A stretch of DNA of 9,258 nt from Leucothrix mucor (GTDB lineage Bacteria; Pseudomonadota; Gammaproteobacteria; Thiotrichales; Thiotrichaceae): assembly GCA_011322515.1 (NCBI GenBank), contig DRMS01000320.1, positions 1 through 9,258 on the forward strand. Reading direction: 5' to 3'. Positions 6,148 through 9,258 of this stretch are shown here, piece by piece; within the stretch, counting starts at the first letter, position 1, and every line of letters starts with the position of its first letter. The notes under the pieces are model-generated. The model was not told the DNA's origin. It worked only from the letters and a program-made list of their open reading frames with translations, and searched no databases. A program made the position numbers and the translations under genes.

Positions 6148-7506
6148 TCAAACAATAAACAACGTAGCCAATCCGAGAAAAGCCATAAAGCCAACCACAT
6201 CGGTAACGGTTGTTAAAATAACCGCTCCAGATAGTGCAGGGTCAATTTTCATGCGATGCAACATCAACGGCACAATAATTCCTGCCAAGGCTGCTGCGAT
6301 CATATTGAAAATTAAAGCAGCTCCAATCACCATCGCTATTTGAATATCGAACCATAAATAAGCTGCAATTGCGACTACTAAAGACCAAAGCAGACCGTTT
6401 ATTATGCCTATGCCCAATTCTTTTTTAATCAATGAATGGGTGTTGCTACTAACAATTTGTCCCATTGCCAGACCACGTATGGTTAGAGTTAGGGTTTGAC
6501 TACCTGCAATACCTCCCATGCTGGCGACGATAGGCATCAGTACCGCCAAGGCAACTACTTTATCTAAGGTGGCTTCAAATAGACCAATAACCCAAGAAGC
6601 GAGGAATGCGGTTAGTAAATTTAGGGTTAGCCAAATGGTGCGTCTGCCAACGCTAGGGAGAATGGGGGCGAATAAATCTTCATCATCATCTAGACCAACT
6701 GAACCTAGCATATGGTGGTCTGCTTCATCACGCATGGAGTCAATAACATCATCTACCACAATACGCCCTAAAAACAATCCATTTTCATCCGTCACAGGAG
6801 CGCTGTACCAATCATGATCTTCAAACGCTCTAATCACCTCTTTTTCGGGTGTTTCTGGGCTGATAGTACGCCAGTCAGTTTCCATTACATCGGCAACTAA
6901 GGTATCAGGTAAGTGGAGGATAAGATTTAGAATGTAAAGAGCACCTTTAAAGTGATTATCTCGATCAACAACCATTAAAACATTGGTATCCTTTGGTACA
7001 TTATCATGTCGCTGTAAATAACGTTGCACCGTACCCAGCGTGACATCACTGCGTATAGTGATGGCATCTGTGTGCATCAAACGACCTGCGGTGTCTTCTT
7101 CATAGCTTAGATTTAACTCAATACGCTGACGACGACCTGCCCCCATATTATCAAGCAAATCATCAGCCGTTTCTTTATCGAAAACCTCATCTAGCAATTC
7201 AGCAACATCGGCGGTATCCATTTTTTTAGTCGCATGATGCAAGGTTGCAATGTCTATTTCATCGGCTAATTCGGTTGCTGCGACTTCACTCATATGCAGT
7301 AGCACTTCACCGCTTAGCCCATCAGGAATAGATTCAAATAAGCAGGGACGATCAGCGGCGGGTAGCGCATTAAAAATATGCGCAATTTCAGCAGCATTTA
7401 ATAAAGCTAGTTGATCTTTTATTGCTTTTTTCTCACAATTTTCAATCGCCCTAGAAATAACTTTAAGGGTTTCATCTGTTTGTGTGGAATTATTATTAGT
7501 GATCAT
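6148..7506 (-). CDS. mgtE: Magnesium transporter MgtE
   Basis: A Mg2+ channel of the inner membrane, 452 residues from the chosen start, the usual MgtE length. Layout: an acidic helical MgtE_N domain (about 15-135, with repeated ADxxDxxELL-like turns), two CBS domains (about 145-265; MHTDAITI opens the first and VMETDWRTISPETPEKEVI the second), and five membrane segments (about 290-310, 316-336, 366-386, 389-412, 428-450). Pore-domain landmarks are ASMGGIAGSQTLTLTIRGLAMG (328-349) and TTVTDVVGF (432-440), whose Asp436 matches the pore Mg2+ ligand of the family. Where relatives typically read GGNxGxQ, this protein has Ile. The frame extends to a TTG at 7557, but the ATG at 7506 has AAGGAG 10 bases upstream and is preferred. 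The N-domain and CBS domains usually gate the channel according to internal Mg2+. No magnesium riboswitch is recognisable upstream. It is divergent from the ElyC-like gene. Confidence 0.95.
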   Translation of the reverse strand: MITNNNSTQTDETLKVISRAIENCEKKAIKDQLALLNAAEIAHIFNALPAADRPCLFESIPDGLSGEVLLHMSEVAATELADEIDIATLHHATKKMDTADVAELLDEVFDKETADDLLDNMGAGRRQRIELNLSYEEDTAGRLMHTDAITIRSDVTLGTVQRYLQRHDNVPKDTNVLMVVDRDNHFKGALYILNLILHLPDTLVADVMETDWRTISPETPEKEVIRAFEDHDWYSAPVTDENGLFLGRIVVDDVIDSMRDEADHHMLGSVGLDDDEDLFAPILPSVGRRTIWLTLNLLTAFLASWVIGLFEATLDKVVALAVLMPIVASMGGIAGSQTLTLTIRGLAMGQIVSSNTHSLIKKELGIGIINGLLWSLVVAIAAYLWFDIQIAMVIGAALIFNMIAAALAGIIVPLMLHRMKIDPALSGAVILTTVTDVVGFMAFLGLATLFIV

Positions 7507-7684
7507 TTTTTTATTACTCCTTGATGACTTTGATTGAAAATAATAAATAATATTCAAATGCTTATATTTTTTTGCTATGACTTTCTACTTAGCGCATGGT
7601 CAGAAGAAGTGCTACTAGTTTTAGTCTTTATGAGTGAATGCGATTATACTTACTCCTCTCTTCGTGTTTAGAGTAAATAAAAAA

Positions 7685-8386
7685 ATGAGTATAGGTTTTT
7701 TAATTAAAAAAGGCATTTCCTTTCTTCTCATGCCTTTAACTATTGCCATATTGCTAAGTGCAATGGCATTGTGGTCACTACATAAAGGGCATATTAAAAA
7801 AGCAAAACGCTATATGGTGGCAATGATGCTATGGACTGCACTTATCACCTCTGCTCCCATCTCAAACCTTCTAATCAACCCGCTAGAAAAGCAATACAGC
7901 AGACTAGAGAAAATACCTGCTAATGTAGAATATATTTTGTTTTTAGGCGGCGATAAAGAGCGCAGGGCATGGGAAGTGATCAGGCTCTATCAGCAAATGC
8001 CCAATGCCACTATTATTACCTCAGGTCGATCTTTATATGATATTGAATCAGAAGCCTTTAAAACAGCGCGACTGCTTCAAGAAGCAGGTGTTAAAAAAGA
8101 AAATATCCTTATGCAAAGTGAAGCAAAAGATACCAAAGATGAAGCGCAAGCACTAAAAAAACGTATCGGCAGCAAACCCTTTTTACTAGTAACTTCCGCC
8201 TACCATATGCCCAGAGCAATGAAACTTTTTCAGCGTGAAGGAACCAACCCTATTGCTGCTCCTGGTGATTTTAATCGCCCAGAGGAGGATGGTATTAATA
8301 GTATTTTTCGATCAGATCATCTGGAAAAAACAGAACAGGCATTGCATGAATATCTTGGATTGCTTTGGTTATTTCTTAAACCTTAG
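7685..8386 (+). CDS. elyC: ElyC/SanA/YdcF (DUF218) family envelope protein
   Basis: A 233-residue inner-membrane protein close in plan to E. coli ElyC, which is needed for envelope integrity and normal peptidoglycan and lipid-carrier metabolism. Two membrane segments (about 12-31 and 43-64) are followed by a DUF218 domain expected in the periplasm. Matching blocks are YILFLGG (83-89), KDTKDEAQALKKRIG (148-162; ElyC has KDTEEEAAAVKQAIG), PFLLVTSAYHMPRAMKLFQREGTNPI (165-190; ElyC has PFLLVTSASHLPRAMIFFQQEGLNPL) and a C-terminal HEYLGLLWLFLK. The loop after LGG is about 17 residues shorter than in E. coli ElyC. The frame reaches back to a GTG at 7634; the ATG at 7685 puts the basic N-terminus directly before the first membrane helix and is preferred, though only a weak AGAG lies upstream. 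A TATACT at 7645-7650 is a possible -10. The assignment to ElyC rather than another DUF218 member is an inference. Confidence 0.8.
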   Translation: MSIGFLIKKGISFLLMPLTIAILLSAMALWSLHKGHIKKAKRYMVAMMLWTALITSAPISNLLINPLEKQYSRLEKIPANVEYILFLGGDKERRAWEVIRLYQQMPNATIITSGRSLYDIESEAFKTARLLQEAGVKKENILMQSEAKDTKDEAQALKKRIGSKPFLLVTSAYHMPRAMKLFQREGTNPIAAPGDFNRPEEDGINSIFRSDHLEKTEQALHEYLGLLWLFLKP

Positions 8387-8480
8387 AGTGGGGTCAGGCT
8401 TAGGATGATTAAAATCACCATGCATCTCTATAATGGCTACCAACTTAAGGTGGTACAAGTAACGTCATAGCAAACAACCA

Positions 8481-8557
8481 GCACCCTTCGACAAGCTCAG
8501 GGAACTAGGCCCTTCGGTAGACTCAGGACACCGCTTCCTGAGCTTGTCGAAGGGTGC
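8481..8557. repeat. REP-like dispersed palindromic repeat
   Basis: Two perfect 21-bp inverted arms, 8481-8501 (core CCCTTCGACAAGCTCAGG) and 8537-8557, flank a 35-base spacer. The spacer holds a third, degraded copy in direct orientation (CCCTTCGGTAGACTCAGGA, 8510-8528). The core is a widely dispersed intergenic repeat in many bacterial genomes, as I recall, usually in paired units like this. It lies 94 bases past the elyC stop and could also act as an mRNA 3' stabiliser or terminator. The bases just after the elyC stop (GTGGGGTCAGGCTTAGG) resemble sequence I associate with REP-related transposon borders, with low certainty. Confidence 0.7.
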
Positions 8558-8575
8558 GGGTGAATAGCAGAAACA

Positions 8576-9122
8576 TTAACTGTCCCAGTTTAAACTGGTA
8601 GCTGGAAAAACATCAATAGCAAGATCAAGTTGAGGATCAAAAACAACCAATGATTTACTAGGCAAAGCGCCACTCGCTATTTTTCTCAACGGTTTAAGAC
8701 GATGTTCCGTTGCTTCAATACAGTTTCCATCAATGAGTTCTATCTATAGCCTTTTATCAAAGTAGGATGTTCTGCTTTCATTTTTTTATTAATGCTTCTG
8801 ATTTAGAAGCAATATCACGGACTAAAGAGCCAATAAGATGTGAATACATCCCCTTGATTTTATTATATAACGAGGCTTTTAAAACCTTAATGTGGTCTGC
8901 TTTTTGGAAGGCAACGTGAACATTGGATCTTACTTGGCAAACAACTGACAGCATAATATCAATGACAGAAGAAAATAAAAGTTCCCGAGTATATTGAGTC
9001 CCCCTCTTGTTTTCAAACCACTTATCGAGCTTGTCTTTATTGAGTAAGTGTTCTAATAACCCTTACTCAATAATGGTAATGGAGCTTTTCTCTATAAACT
9101 TATCTATTATTTGACTAAACAT
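8576..9122 (-). pseudogene. IS4-type transposase pseudogene, N-terminal half
   Basis: Read on the minus strand from an ATG at 9122, the sequence gives MFSQIIDKFIEKSSITIIE, a TAA at 9065-9063, and then 94 further codons in the same frame. These include LNKDKLDKWFENKRG, QYTRELLFSSVIDIMLSVVC, NVHVAFQKADHIKVLKASLY and SHLIGSLVRDIASKSEALIKK, up to a TGA at 8780-8778. The protein then continues in a second frame (KMKAEHPTLIKGYR). It shifts again at about 8743 to IELIDGNCIEATEHRLKPLR and ALPSKSLVVFDPQLDLAIDVFP, stopping at 8576. QYTRELLFSS, the DGN with the first catalytic Asp, and ATEHRLKPLR are hallmarks I recall of an IS4-family group. Similarity ends after DVFP, so the second catalytic Asp and the Glu are gone. 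One nonsense codon, two frame breaks and a missing C-terminus mean it is inactive. Confidence 0.8.
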
Positions 9123-9258
9123 ATTTATCTGCTAAATAACTATATTTTAGTACAAAATATTATCTTGAAAGGGGTTGTTTACGGACACAAAGGCGCTCTC
9201 AGTAACTTAGGAACAAGCACGAAAGAGCTTCCCGATCTCTAACTTGCTTTTTTATCCC

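Noticed and set aside
7507..7557. TTG start at 7557 for MgtE
   Set aside because: The ATG at 7506 has AAGGAG at 10 bases and gives the normal family length.
7507..7684. Magnesium-sensing riboswitch in the mgtE/elyC divergent spacer
   Set aside because: The leader is short and AT-rich, with no recognisable conserved helices of the M-box.
8405..8470. A 21-codon plus-strand frame starting MIKITMHLYNGYQLK
   Set aside because: Very short, no ribosome-binding site, and within repeat-like sequence after elyC; no support beyond being open.
8585..8598. Perfect 14-bp palindrome CCAGTTTAAACTGG
   Set aside because: A short self-complementary site without a loop, at the decayed end of the transposase pseudogene; it could be an operator but nothing beside it supports that.
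1..9258. CRISPR arrays, tRNA or rRNA genes, phage attachment sites
   Set aside because: No regularly spaced direct repeats, no cloverleaf or rRNA-like sequence, and no integrase gene were seen.

Overview
The window is a chromosomal stretch of an AT-rich gammaproteobacterium. The grouping rests on a YqiB-type DUF1249 protein, an ElyC-like DUF218 protein, MgtE and a phosphoglucomutase. Two short repeat families resemble repeats I recall from sulfur-oxidising and methanotrophic gammaproteobacteria, which hints at a Thiotrichales- or Methylococcales-like host. That placement is an impression, not a proof.

Layout from left to right. Bases 1-450 hold the tail of a transposase-like reading frame on the minus strand, with a degenerate palindromic repeat at its upstream end. 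Next comes a minus-strand two-gene unit: a DUF1800 protein (start 3045) followed after 25 bases by a DUF1501 protein with a Tat signal (1730-558), then a weak terminator. About 880 bases without a convincing gene (3046-3925) follow. They contain two palindromic insertions: a 124-bp MITE-like element with an exact 9-bp target duplication (3490-3613), and a 72-bp near-perfect palindrome (3728-3799).

The housekeeping part follows. Phosphoglucomutase (minus, 5578-3926) and a YqiB/DUF1249 protein (plus, 5610-6059) are divergent with only 31 bases between their start codons. YqiB converges on MgtE, a magnesium channel (minus, 7506-6148). MgtE diverges from an ElyC-like envelope protein (plus, 7685-8386). 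The right end is decayed mobile DNA: a REP-like repeat (8481-8557), then an IS4-type transposase pseudogene (minus, 9122-8576) with one nonsense codon, two frame breaks and a lost C-terminus.

The genes do not form one pathway. The intact genes cover sugar-phosphate interconversion, magnesium uptake, envelope maintenance and an exported pair of unknown function, and they are separated by transposon scars. I found no convincing new defence or mobile system. The most interesting items are the two small palindromic elements and the DUF1800/DUF1501 pair, in which only one partner carries an export signal.
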